From Gymnorhina tibicen (lineage: Eukaryota > Chordata > Aves > Passeriformes > Artamidae): a stretch of DNA of 64,000 bases. Under the pieces are notes generated by a model. That model saw only the letters and a list, made by a program, of their open reading frames with translations, did not search any database and was not told where the DNA came from. This document shows positions 1 through 12,060 of this stretch, piece after piece. The stretch covers positions 1,302,001-1,366,000 of the forward strand of contig VXAZ01004553.1 in assembly GCA_013399875.1 (NCBI GenBank). The letters are read 5' to 3'. The position numbers were made by a program, and so were the translations under genes. The number at the start of each line of letters is the position of its first letter. Position 1 is the first letter of the stretch.

Positions 1-3000
1 AGGCAGAATAATAACAAAACTGCTAGAGGGAAGAACAGGAGAAAGTCTGCTGTAAACATGAGAATATAATGGGAAGAGAATATAAAAAAATCATGTAAGA
101 CTACTGTCACCTGGCTCCTAGAAAATTGAGCATGGCATAAAAATAGCAATGACAGCGACAGGAACAATAAAATGAATCCTTTGTTCATTAATGTTCATTA
201 AAACAGAGGAAAAAAGGTTTGTTCTTCCTGCTATTACAGAATATTTATCTATGCAAAGCATATATGTGAATCATCATTTCAAATTGCTGTTCTACAACAA
301 GTAACCACAATCTATTCCCAGGGTCTGTTTGTTGCCCTCTCATCCCACTGCAGGAATGCCCTTGGGCCTGTAACTCAGAGATGACTTGGTCTGTTTTGAA
401 AAACAGCTTGAGAGAAATAAAAAATCAGATATTTGGGAATCACAGGACAATTTTTGAGGAATTCACTGGAAACGCCAAGATAAATATTGCATGATAGTCC
501 CTGGTTACTGGACACCAATACTTGCAATTCACACGGCCAGATTGGTGAGTGTAGTTACTCCACGTGGAAACCCAAGGGGAAATGTCCAGAACTGATACTT
601 TCCCTGCTACACACTTTTGTGCTTGTGGGAGGGAAAGGCTAAAGAAGTTTGACAGGGTTGGTTATGGTTCTTTCTTTCCGCTGCTGTTGGAAGGAAACTT
701 CACTTTCATTCCCTGTCCCTTTTCCAGAAACCACTTCCTACTCCCAGAAGCGCCACGTGAAAACTGTCAGCCTGGTACCTGCTGGGGGCTCGAATGCAGG
801 TGTGCCTGAGGGGAGACTCTAGCCTGCCACCAAGAATGGGTCTGGTTCCCCAGACCATAGGAAATTATTTAGAACAAACAGCAAAATGGAGAATTAGGGA
901 CGTTTCAGGGAATTGTACTAAACCCAGAAGCTCTATATTTCCACAGTTTCCATGACTTGTTTGAATTCCCTATCTAAATTTTATGTGGCAATTTGGCTGC
1001 TATCTTTTGTCTAATTAGAACTAAATGTAGGCTGTACTTTAACTCTATTAATTCCCTTAAAGTCATTATCTCAAGTTTGCAGAGGTGTTCAGCAGCATCT
1101 ACACTGGTGCCCCTTACATAAGGTTCATTGCTTTTCCGAGTAGTAATGCAGGTTGAGGATCCACAGGGTGATTTAGTCAGAGCTAAATAAGAATGACTTG
1201 AATTATTGGAAGGGGCTTCTTAATTTGTGCTGTGATTTTTTCCTTTTGTATTATCACTGCTTTTCCATCTCTCCTTTAATAAGATGTTTCTCCCTCTCGG
1301 TAAATATCTGTCTACTTGCAAGGACCTTTGCATCTATCTTTTTCTTGTCCTTCTATTTTTAGTGCACATCTGTTCCTGCTTTGACCTCAATTCTCTCTCA
1401 TCTGGGGCTTAATTTTTCTGAGTCTTCCCACCGCCGGTTCTTCTCACAGCTGTCAGATCCCTTCTCTCTGGCAGATCCGTGTTTCGGTGGGTGGTAAATG
1501 CCTGGACTCCCTCTCTTGGCCTGGTAGGGGAAGGCAGCTCTGCAGGAAGCCCCTGCTCAGCCGAGCCACCTCCTTCACCCAGCTCCTTACTCCCAAACAC
1601 CGCCCGTGTGGGCAGCTTCCAGAGGTGGCAACTTGCTCTCTGTTTTCTCCCTGCACTGCTTTTGTGCTTTTCCCATACCTCAGTATGTTGCCCACCACTG
1701 CGAATTGAGCTTGTTGCCATGTGTTACCAGCCTGACAATAAATGCCACTTTTGTTCCTTTCATCCAGCTGCACTTCGCTTTTCTTTGCATCAGTAATGAG
1801 GAAATTTGTTTTGTTCTACCTCATTTCTTCTCTTGGCAGCAGAATTAGGAGCGTGAGCAGGAAGATGCAGGAAGGTCTGTACTCCCTGGCTCTACTCTCA
1901 GCCAGAGTAAGTTGTTTGCAGAAGGAAGTGTTTGTCCTCATCTCCTCAAGCGCACCTGCTGGTGCCCCTAGTGCTGCTGCAAACCCCAGGAGTGCCAGCC
2001 TGCACCTTGGGGGATGCTGACAGCCCCGATGCCTCCTGGCACTTGGCCCTGCCCTCTCGCTCCAGTGGCTGTGAGAAGAGCAGACAAAGCCCTTTGCCTG
2101 CCCTCCTTGTCCTTCCTGAGACCACTAATGCTGTCGTTGCCCCGTCTGTATTAACTGATTTTGAAAAAAGAGTGTCATGGTTGTGCAAACAAGGATCAGC
2201 TAACATAAATATTTTCCCCTGTTTAGCTGACGTGCTCAGTACTTTTGTTTCAGTCAAGTTTCCATGCAGTTTCAGTGTTTTATAAAACAGTGGTGTAGCA
2301 CCCAGATACATTAACATTTAAATAAGACTCTCAGGCTAACATTTTTTAAAAATTTACTTAAAAAAAATTACTCCGTACTCAATGCATATTGTCCAAAGGC
2401 CATGTACACCTTTATCAAATTCAGATAGCATAGTGAACCATTCAGTTCTAGAAATTTCTACTTCTAATTGCATGTAATGTAGGAAAGAGGTACATGCACT
2501 ACAAAGTGCTCAACTGAAACATTAAAAATTATCCCTTCTGCTTTTCCTCCCTCTTAGAGCACAAAGAGAATCTAATTAACATGCTCAGTGTCTGTCCAGA
2601 ATTCAATTCAAACTCAAAGTATGCTATCAAAGGCTTGAACATCAGACAGAGAATGATTTGGGATGACTGAGCTATCTCTAGAAATACATTAATTTATCTC
2701 TAATGGGTCCTTATGAAAAATGATACCAAGTGCAGTTAAGAGGACTTTACTTGCTTTTAAGAGAGAGTAATAAAGTTACTAGGAATTTTCTCTAACCTTA
2801 AAGCTGTCTTGCAATTGCTGAGTAGGATTGTGTAACTTGACAAATGCAGCAAATCACAGTAACTTGTGAGCAGACCTGTGCGTGACATTTTTCTCTTCAG
2901 CTGATCTTTTCACACTGAAGAAAGTTTCCTCTCTGTCTTGCAAGAGACAGAATCTTTCAGGATCTGCAATTTTTCAGGTTCTCTCCAATTTCACCCGAGA

Positions 3001-4240
3001 GTGTCATTTACAGGTTTTGCATTCTCTTTCCCTTTTTTGAAAAAAGAAATTTCTAGGTATTAGATTTCAAGCCGCCCTGATAGCATTTCCCAGCCAAGTA
3101 ATTCCTTTGATGCAGTATCCTGCACCTCCACCTTGCAGATGATAAACCTGGTTTTAGCATTGTTTATCATGTGCTCAGGGCTGGTGTGCCATTTCAGTAA
3201 ATGCAGGATGCTAATCAGCTAAATTGTAAAGAAGAAGAAAAGGAGCATAATGGTTGTCTCTTTCAAAATCCCCTTCTGGGCTGCACTAAAGCAGACCCTC
3301 CCACATTCAGCACAGTAAAGGAGTAGCTCACTGTCACCTCTCCATTTTCTGGTTTATGCAGGCATCTTATTCTGGGCACATTAAAGCAATGTTGATAAGA
3401 GCAAAGTGGTTTATTTTTTTTAGCCTAGGTTTCAAAGAAATGTTCTTAAGAAGGAAGGTATGTCTAAGAAGCGGTGCCTTACCACAGCACTCTTATTAGC
3501 ATTTCTTCAAAGATGCCTTCAACTTGGTCCCAGCTACAAAGACAAAATCTGCATTTGAATAAAGATATTCAAAATGAAGTTGAAAATTGTCGCAGTCTTA
3601 TGGAAAAGATGGACATAAGCCGTAAAGCTGAAATGTAGCAAGAGAAAAAAAGACAGCAAATGTGCACAGATAAGCAGCTCTCGTGTGTTAGATATGGCTT
3701 CAGAAAAAAAGGAGAGACTGCCTACGTTCCAGCAGCTTCATGCTGATCCCAAAAAAGCCGGGAAATTTCAGTCATTTGACTTGTCACCAATTACCACCAG
3801 TGCTAATGTCAAGGAGGTCTTGTGGTGTCTCTAAATAATTACTGCCAAGATCACTGAAACAGACGTTCCGATATTTCCAGACCTGTGTGATGAGAGCCTG
3901 ATCCTCCACAAAAACACATAACAAACCCAGGGAGGATAATTATGCAGTCTCTAGGAGACAATTTTTCTTCATAAACCGAGGCAATTAGGGTTCAAACCTC
4001 AGTATGCTTCTTTTATTCTATACTGTTTAGTTGGGCCAAATGTGTTTATAAAAATAAACATTAATCACAGTTTTTGAAATAATTTTTTAGAAAGGGACTT
4101 AGAAAGGATCACAGCAATGAATTCCACATTTCCACCACAGGAATGCAATGTTTGCCAAACCCCGTGACGTATTTCTAACATTGCTTGTGGGCTTTCTTAG
4201 ATATTATGCATTAACTGGTTAATTTCTCAAATTAACGAAA

Positions 4241-4267
4241 AGCAAGCAAGCAAACAAACAAACAAAA
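4241..4267 (+). repeat. (AGCA)/(AACA)n tract
   Basis: AGCAAGCAAG passes into CAAACAAACAAACAAA. Simple repeat with a unit change part way. Confidence 0.9.
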
Positions 4268-6499
4268 TCTTACATTATGTATAAATCTGTCCCTTTCAGG
4301 GTTTTTCTTCCAGAAAAGTGATGGACAATGACACATCATCCCCATTTTGTTACTATCCTTGTCACTCCATTCATAACCTTTCTCAGTTATAAATTGCTGT
4401 ATTCAGAGACAATGACTAATTGTAATTTAGACATATCAATCAGTCTAATCTCCAGGACATAATACGTAATATAATAAAATTTCACATAAAATGCTTGCCA
4501 AGAATACATTATCTTTATCTTGCCCGCAGTGAAAACCAGTGAGGAAACTTGGATCCATTACAGCTTAGCTGTCTAGCAATATTCAGAGGTTTCTCTTACA
4601 GAAACATGTATTTACCTTTTTTTTTCCCATGTGCTTTACTTGGTTGTAAAATTCCTTACAAGTCCCCTTAGTTTGCTGTACATTTCATTTACCTCAGTTA
4701 ATGTTTCCATGGACAGTCATTCTTTTTTCTTTCATTCACATTTCATTTTGGTTCACTTAAACTCTCTGAGAACTGCATTTCATTATTTATCCAAATGTGT
4801 CTTCCCAGCTTTTCACTTCCATTCTGCCAGTGGTTTACTTAGTCCTTGTTGAAAGAAGACATTAGATTTCAAACATGTGTTTTCAAAATGGTTTTGTAAG
4901 AAAAACCTTTCAGACAGAGCAGGAAAAAATGTAGATGTTACAACTCAATATTGTCAAACTAAACCTGTTGAAACATCAGTGGGAATAAGTGGTGAATTCT
5001 AAATAGCTTTAAATAAAGTCTGACACTCTAAATCTGGTACTGACATTGTCCTTGTTATCAAGCAGCTGCTCCAGAAGACAGAGATTTCCTGAATCTCCCT
5101 ATAAAAGATCAAATCTTTAAGGATACCTCCCTTGGCATAAATCAATGAGGAATAAAGAATATTCTTTTTTTTTTAAAGTACACTCTGATTTAACAGGTGC
5201 TATTTGCTTTAACATAAGTACCTGGTTAGTTTCTAGTTACAATGGTGATGGAAATCTCCTAGATTTAGATTGCAAAATTTTGACTGATGGACTTTAATAT
5301 TTTAAATTCTGAAAGGAACAACTAAAGGCAAGAACAAATAAAAACATCCCCACTGGAGAACAAGGAGCAGGACATTTGAACAAATTTACACATAGCAGAA
5401 GTAAAACTTTGCTTAACTTTAGTTGGGATCAGGTAGATAAAGCAAACTGTTTATATCCTGATTTCCTAACTGTAAGGTTTTTGCACACATTCACACATCA
5501 TTACACACCACTCAATATACAAAAAAAAGTTCATTATAAAACAGTCCAATATCCCTAAAAAATTCAGGCTTTAGTCTGCACCAGTTAAATATGAATGGGT
5601 CAGATTTACTTGGAATAGCACAGAATTGCACATCAGGGCACAACCAAACCAAAAATAATAACTTCATCTATCTGGAGACCAGAGATTCAGTGACTGAGAA
5701 ATGCTGCACTATGACTCAGGACCACTTGTAAAGATATATTGTTGTAATAGACAAGGCAGGAATTACCTTTGTCAAATACCACCAGCTTACACTTTCTTCT
5801 TTTAAGCAGGTTGGGCTTTTTTGGAGAGATCTTATTTCAAAATATGTAACTCTGAACATGCTCAGGAAGTAACAGACTGCATGGCAAACAAAGGAAACAA
5901 ATGCAGCGAGGTTTTACAAAGCGGGAAGGCATACAGGGAGTATAATCTTAAATTAGTTTGGTAAGGGAATCCGCATCACTGGTAAAATCCTCAGTCTCTG
6001 CACAGCCCTCCAAGGGCTGAACCACTGGTCTACTTATTGCAAGTCACGAACATTATATTAATATCTGCATTAATGCTTTTTATGAGCTGCAGGGACAAAT
6101 GAGTAAACTGCACGGATACAAATATTTGTCACAACAAACTGTAACTAACATCACTTCATCATCTTCATACGCTGGGAATTACTAACTCCGTCAAACTTGC
6201 TACGGTGCCTGCTCTTCGTGGTTACACAAAAACAAGAATAAAGAACAGAGGGAAAAGCCACAATTTATCTCATGAGTTTTCCTCTTGTGGCCTAATACAA
6301 TGGTTACCATGCTACCTTGTCAAGCTGGAGATAAATGGAACAGTTGGAGCTGAAGCCTAAAACAGCTTCAAGCCTGGCTGTGCTCACACATTAAGAAATG
6401 ACTGGAAGCAGCCTCAGCTCAAGGAGAACTGAGCACTCTGAGAAAAGACATAATTCCAGAAAAACAGTATACTCTCCAGCTATTCTTTCTTTTATTGTC

Positions 6500-6511
6500 T
6501 TTTTTTTTTTT
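6500..6511 (+). repeat. Poly(T) run of about 12
   Basis: T-run in TTATTGTCT...CTCCTGCTG. Confidence 0.85.
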
Positions 6512-9099
6512 CTCCTGCTGTTGTTGAAATGTTAGTATCAGTTGGCACAATTTCTGCTCCCTGCCTGCCAACATTTCAGTAAAACACTGATCATTCTGAT
6601 GAGAAAGATGAAAAAAGCTATCAGATTCAAACAGAAAGTTGTATAAAGTTCATGCATGATTCAGTATGCTGTAGGACTTTTTAGTCTATAGCATAAATCT
6701 CTAGAGCTAAAATGTAGTAAAGAAAGAAAATAGTGCAGGAAAATGAGTCCTAAAACTTTAAAGACCACATTTTACCCTTGTTATGCTCACAGAGCATTAC
6801 CTAATCCACTATGGCAAAAAAAATATCCAGCTTCAAAACAAGCAATAGGGAAAACTTGAGTATAGCACGAACACAAGTGTTTTTAAAATGTATGACCCCT
6901 GGCAATGTTATAACTTTGGCACCGAGGTTTTTAATTTCCTGTATGTTACAATTCTAAACCTAGGAGACTTGAATACACTTGGGTTTGTAGAAGAACGGCC
7001 CCTCAGCAGAGCAGGTGTCACCAGCTTGACCCTCAGACTCACAATTTCGACTGCAGTGCTCCCTCCCAGCCCAGCCCATGCATCCAGCAGAACAAATCTG
7101 GGCAATTCTGCAGTGGAGCACAGAATCCTCCTCCACAAAAGGCCAGGAATGAACTCTTCATCTCAATGCAGAAGCAGCTCTGACCCGCAGCACTTTGTCC
7201 AGAATCCCAAGATCCTAATGGTCTCAGTGCCATTCACAAAATCAGTTTTTAAACTGGAAAAAACTAAGCTCAAAATATTTTGGAAACAGGAGGCATCATA
7301 ATCAGAAATGGCATAAAAATGTCTGATTTTCAATGAAAATATTAATGAAATACTGTTTTTATTCAGCAAGTATTTGTAGCTCTCCCATTCAGTTTCCTAT
7401 GTCTACAATGCAGTATAGTTACAGGTTTTAACAGTTTTTAATGATTTCCAAAAGAACTGGGCTGCAAATATGTAAACACTGATCCAGAAATTTAAATCAT
7501 ACATAGTCTGAGGAAAGGAATGAGGAGAACTGATTTTCATTTGTGTGGAAATTAACTGCTGGTAGGTAGCTTGGAGCTGGCTAGTTAGATAATTAATTTT
7601 ATTTAAAAACAAAATGTTTGCACAATAGTAGCAGAGTCCAGATTTTTCTATTATTTTTTGGGTGATAAAAACCTTTTCTGTGCCATCTTTGTCTATTGGA
7701 AATTGCACAACTAACTTAGGAAAGTTGGTGAGCTTTTTTGGCGTCTGTCCTGGTAAGTAATAAAATTAATTCAAATTGCAATATTAAATGTTTGTGTAGC
7801 TGTTTCCATGTGTGTTGCAAAGCTATACACCTACATGAAGCAGAAAATTAAAGAAAAGGAAGGTGAGAAGCTCTAAGAAACAAGTTACAGTGTTTTTTTC
7901 TCTCAGACGACACAAGATAATTTAAAACCTTAAGAGCTTTCCTCACAGAAAAGCCATACATTTTTCATGATCTATCTTGTACTTTCTTATATGAGAGAAA
8001 AGCATTCTAACTAACTATATTTCCTCAATCTGTCCTTGCCACTTTCAAATATGAATGAATCCTGTGGAGGAGCCTGTTATGGAGTGGTACCATACATGCA
8101 TTGGACACATCTTCCCAAAATTAGGAAAAATTTATTTCTTTTCTTCAATAATGCAACAAAAAAAACCATTATCCAGCTTTGATTATGTCCTTTAGATGTC
8201 TGAGAGTCTTAAAAAACCCTCTCTCACCCTTAACTTTTCCTCTCTGTAGGTTTGAACAGATATATTAAACAGACAGGAAGACACTTTTCTGAGTTGCACC
8301 AAGAGCATTTAAAGCTTATTTTATTTTTCAAGTTACATGAAATGTCTTCCTTATCATAGCCTACACTATATTTTGTTTTTTCAAACTACCATGGATGTCC
8401 TTAAAACCTAAGGCTGATGCTATGCCAGCATAACATGGTGAGCTGCTCTGCGAGACATCCCCACACCACTGCTGTAGCTGTCTGCAGCATCAGCCCTGCA
8501 GAGAGGCTGCCAAGTTGGTCAAAAGGCAGCTCTTTCGAAAACTCCTCAAGGATAAGATCACTCCTGGTTCAGAGGAGATTTGGGGCTTGTGGCTTTGGAG
8601 TGAAATTTCAGTGAAATACTTCACTGCACAAACAGCTACACCTCGGAGCTGTTCTCCAGTGCAGATATTTGCTCTCCAGTTTTGCCTGTGGTAAAGCAAA
8701 GCATATGTCTGCAGAGGACCTCAGGCCTCTTTTGAAATCCTCTATGTTGGCAACATAACGTGATGTAAAAGGCCATAGCATTTGTCAAACAATTAAAAAG
8801 CTTTTAAAAGAAAAATAAATGGTTTTAAATTTTTCCCACATGGGTGTACTTACACATGCAATGCCCGCTGCTTGCCTGTGTGTACACAACTTCAGCAAGA
8901 GGAAGATGCACAGTCCTTCTTGCAATTATGTAAGTTTACCATTAGATATATAAATATGTAAGAAAAAGAACTATTTTAAAGACTGTCTGAATGACTGCCT
9001 CCACTGGGCAGGAGCTCGGTTATGAGGAATTGCTCTGAGCTGTTGGTATCTGTTTGATGGTTGATCTCCTTGGATCAGTGGCACACGTTTTCCAGCGAG

Positions 9100-9650
9100 C
9101 ATCAAGGGCTGGGGCGTTGCTGGGGACGCTCCCTCTGCTTTCAGCTGTGGGAACCGACTTCCACTCAGGGACGTGGGAAGAGCAGACACAGCGAGTGCGA
9201 AGGCACGTCGGAGGGGAAACTCCCACCCTGTTAGACGTAAGCTCCTGCGGACAAGCCCCTTAGTTCTGCAGAAGAGGGGCTTTGCAGCCCTCCCTGGCCG
9301 GCGGGTGCTGCGGGCGCTCACGCAGCGCTAATTAAAGCGCTGCGGCCCCTGCTCCACCAGCGTCTCCCTCCTGTGCTGCTCAGCATCCCCGCGGCAGCAG
9401 CTGATCCCCCTGACTAATTTTAGGCACGCAGGCAACTTTTCCTGTAATTAGGCAAGAAACATATGGCTGTTCGCCTGTACCTGTCACAAGCTGCCCGCGT
9501 TGAGTTTGAGGAGCTATCCCTGAGTCCCACAGGGAGCGTTCCCTGGGTGTCCTGCGGCGCTGGTGCGCGTCGTGTGATCGCCACGGCGCCGAGGGCACGT
9601 GCACGGCGTGTCGGATCCCATCAGCTGAGGGCTGTCCATCCAGCTCCCAG
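9100..9650. promoter_or_regulatory. CpG-rich block inside the large intron
   Basis: This is the only clearly GC- and CpG-rich stretch in an otherwise CpG-poor window. I count 10 CpG in 9301-9400 and about 13 in 9541-9640. It carries GC-box-like and CACGTG-like strings (GGCACGTGCACGG near 9595) and an inverted repeat at 9321-9344. Open frames occur on both strands here (for example 9463-9744 plus and 9514-9966 minus), as expected of GC-rich DNA with few stop codons. A shorter SPON1 transcript or a non-coding RNA could start here, but no core promoter or splice-linked exon can be proven from sequence alone. Confidence 0.5.
9321..9344. repeat. Perfect inverted repeat, 9-bp arms
   Basis: Arms CGCAGCGCT (9321-9329) and AGCGCTGCG (9336-9344) flank the 6-base spacer AATTAA. 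It sits in the middle of the CpG-rich block. It could form a stem-loop or be a dimeric protein site. Confidence 0.9.
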
Positions 9651-10768
9651 CACAGCCACGGCTGCTCCATCTGCTGAGAGCCAGCAGGGCTTGGAGACAC
9701 TGCAGATTGTGCTCTGCCGGGCCCCGGCAGCCAGGGCACGGTAATTCCTTATCCAGACCGAGAGCCAAGCCTGGAACTGGCCACCTCCCGTTTGCACCAG
9801 ACCTGACCCCTCTTTCACCCAGTTGTGGAATGGAAAAGTTGAAACTTAATAGACTGGATAGACAAGAAGGTCTAAAATGCCCCCCATACTCCCTTCCCCG
9901 TTTTTCTCCCAGTTCCTTGGTGGCGAGCCAGAAGAGGATTGTGAATTCCGAATGACATATCCACACGGAAGAATCCCGGGGATAACATTAGTGTTTCCGG
10001 AGATAATCTTAGAAAAATCACAGCCTCTGCTACTTATCTGAGATTTGCTTGATAGATCTAATAGGATGATTTTACTCGTAATGCATATCTGCTCCTAGAC
10101 AGGCAATGTGATTACCCAGCACTGGATTTCCAGTGTAAAATTAAACTTTCTTTCCCATATGGCAGTAATTGCAGTACAGGATCTCAGTAGGCGTGTAAAA
10201 CAGAGAGTACAAGAAAGATATATGCTAGAGGCAGACCCTGCCAGCTCTGAAAATGCAAATTGAAAGCTAAAACCAGAATTTTGAACTAAACAACACAAGT
10301 GTTTTCTCAGGTTTGGGAAATCAAAATAAATGTAGGTATTTAGTTTAGGTCTGTCTGTGTATACAGCAATCATCTCATTGCTTATTTTAAGAAAATGATG
10401 TGTAACACAGATTCTAAATAATGCAAATTATACAAATGTGAATAAACGTTACAGGAAACATCCCTAACTCTGTGAAGATATTGGCTATTCCAATGGTTTT
10501 TCTCTTTAATTTGAATCTTTGTCACTAACATTGACTCAATAAGGTAGGGCTCAAGGAATACTGAAAAAAATTAAACAAGAAGGGGAAGAAAAGGAGATTG
10601 GTGCCGCTGATTTTTTCTCTTTTGAAGCCTTTATGCCAAGAAACAAAAGAGCAGTTGAGAGAGCACCTACTGAGTCTAGAATGACCAGAAAGTTAAGGTT
10701 TTACTAGGAAACAATAAGGGCCACATGAGCCAATATAACTTTTTTATGTGCAGTCATGATGAGAACTT

Positions 10769-10784
10769 TATATATATATATATA
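10769..10784. repeat. (TA)8 microsatellite
   Basis: Eight TA units followed by AAAACAAGG. Confidence 0.9.
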
Positions 10785-12046
10785 AAACAAGGTCAATTTT
10801 TCATCTGAAGTTCTACTGGGTGTGTTCAGAGTGGCATTTGTGCAATAAATTACTTTTTATTACTTCTCCTCTCTGTTAGCACTGCAATGTCACTTCAGAA
10901 AATGAGAAATATTTTACTTTATCTCACATATTAACTCAATTCTTATTAAAATCTACTATTGCTGCTGTTTTGCACACAATGACATGAAGTGATGATACCA
11001 ACAGTATGAACAAGCCTCAAGTGATATTTTGGCCTTTGTACTATTTTTTCAGAATTAGAAGTTTGGAACACCATGGGAGCACATCTTCCTACATAGATCT
11101 ACATGTATTTGATAATAAAAGGAGCTTTTTCATCCAACTTCATTACTAGGTATTTCATTTTTCAAAGGTAAAGACAAAATTTTAGAATCCTGTTCTGACA
11201 ATATTTTTTCGTAGTATCTCTATAAATTATATTTCCGAAATCTCTGAAAAATAATTTTGCCTCCAAAATTATAGTCATAATCATAAACCATTGCGAAAAA
11301 AACCCACCATACATTTTTTCCATCAAATCTTGTTGTAAAGGCCTTAAAGATTTAGTACTCCTTTAACTCAGTCCCTTGTCTACCACAGGTTCTTGTATAA
11401 TTTTAAAATCCTTTCCAAACCTTCCTAAATCACCATTAGTTTGCTCACTGGAGACGGATGTTTCCTCCTTTAGCTGCAATGTGGGGCACTGAAGATGTGA
11501 ATCGGAAAGTCTGTCAGACACGAGATACTGCTCGGACATGAGAAACTGATCCTTAAATATTGGTCCACAAGTAGATCCTTTTCAAATCACGAACGTGACT
11601 TCCTAGGAGATTCTGTATTATTTCCTTAAAGATGGTAAGGACAGAAAATTATCACTGAATAACATTAATTAAGTGTAAAAAATACTTTGTTTTATAAGAT
11701 CAAAACCTATTTTCTCTAATCCTAAAAATAAAGATGTAGGAAATTCCTGTTATAAAGGAGGATACTTCTGAATTAAAAAGATGTAAAATATTATTACAAA
11801 TTTTCTCTTGCTTCTTTAAATCTTTCCAGTATTGGAAAAAAAAAAAGATCAGTAAAGCACTATGGTTTTAATTCTTCAGCTGTTCCACCACAATTGTTGC
11901 TAAGAGCTTGGAGTTCACCATCCAAACATTATACAAACACAAGTTAGTGTGCTAGGAAGTAAGAAAGCAGTAAATCACAGTGTCTCCTCATCTGTAATTA
12001 GGAAGCCATAAATCCCAAGAAAATGAGAGGCCTTTTGTTTCTCATA

Positions 12047-12060
12047 TGTGTGTGTGTGTG
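12047..12060 (+). repeat. (TG)7 microsatellite
   Basis: Seven TG units after CTCATA. Confidence 0.9.

Larger units (their letters stand above)
1..9099. other. Intronic stretch, no gene seen
   Basis: AT-rich non-coding sequence. The block at about 1430-2130 is richer in GC and pyrimidines and carries several overlapping small frames, none resembling a known protein. A 13-base piece of the palindrome unit (AATTGCATGTAAT) occurs at 2466-2478. Confidence 0.7.

Noticed and set aside
1409..2317. Cluster of overlapping small open frames on both strands (up to 123 codons)
   Set aside because: Frames overlap in several registers, show no domain, and follow local GC and pyrimidine richness. Nothing supports coding.
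9380..9966. Open frames of 93-150 codons across the CpG-rich block
   Set aside because: GC-rich DNA has few stop codons, so frames open on both strands. Low-complexity Ala/Arg/Ser content and no family match. Kept only as a CpG block.
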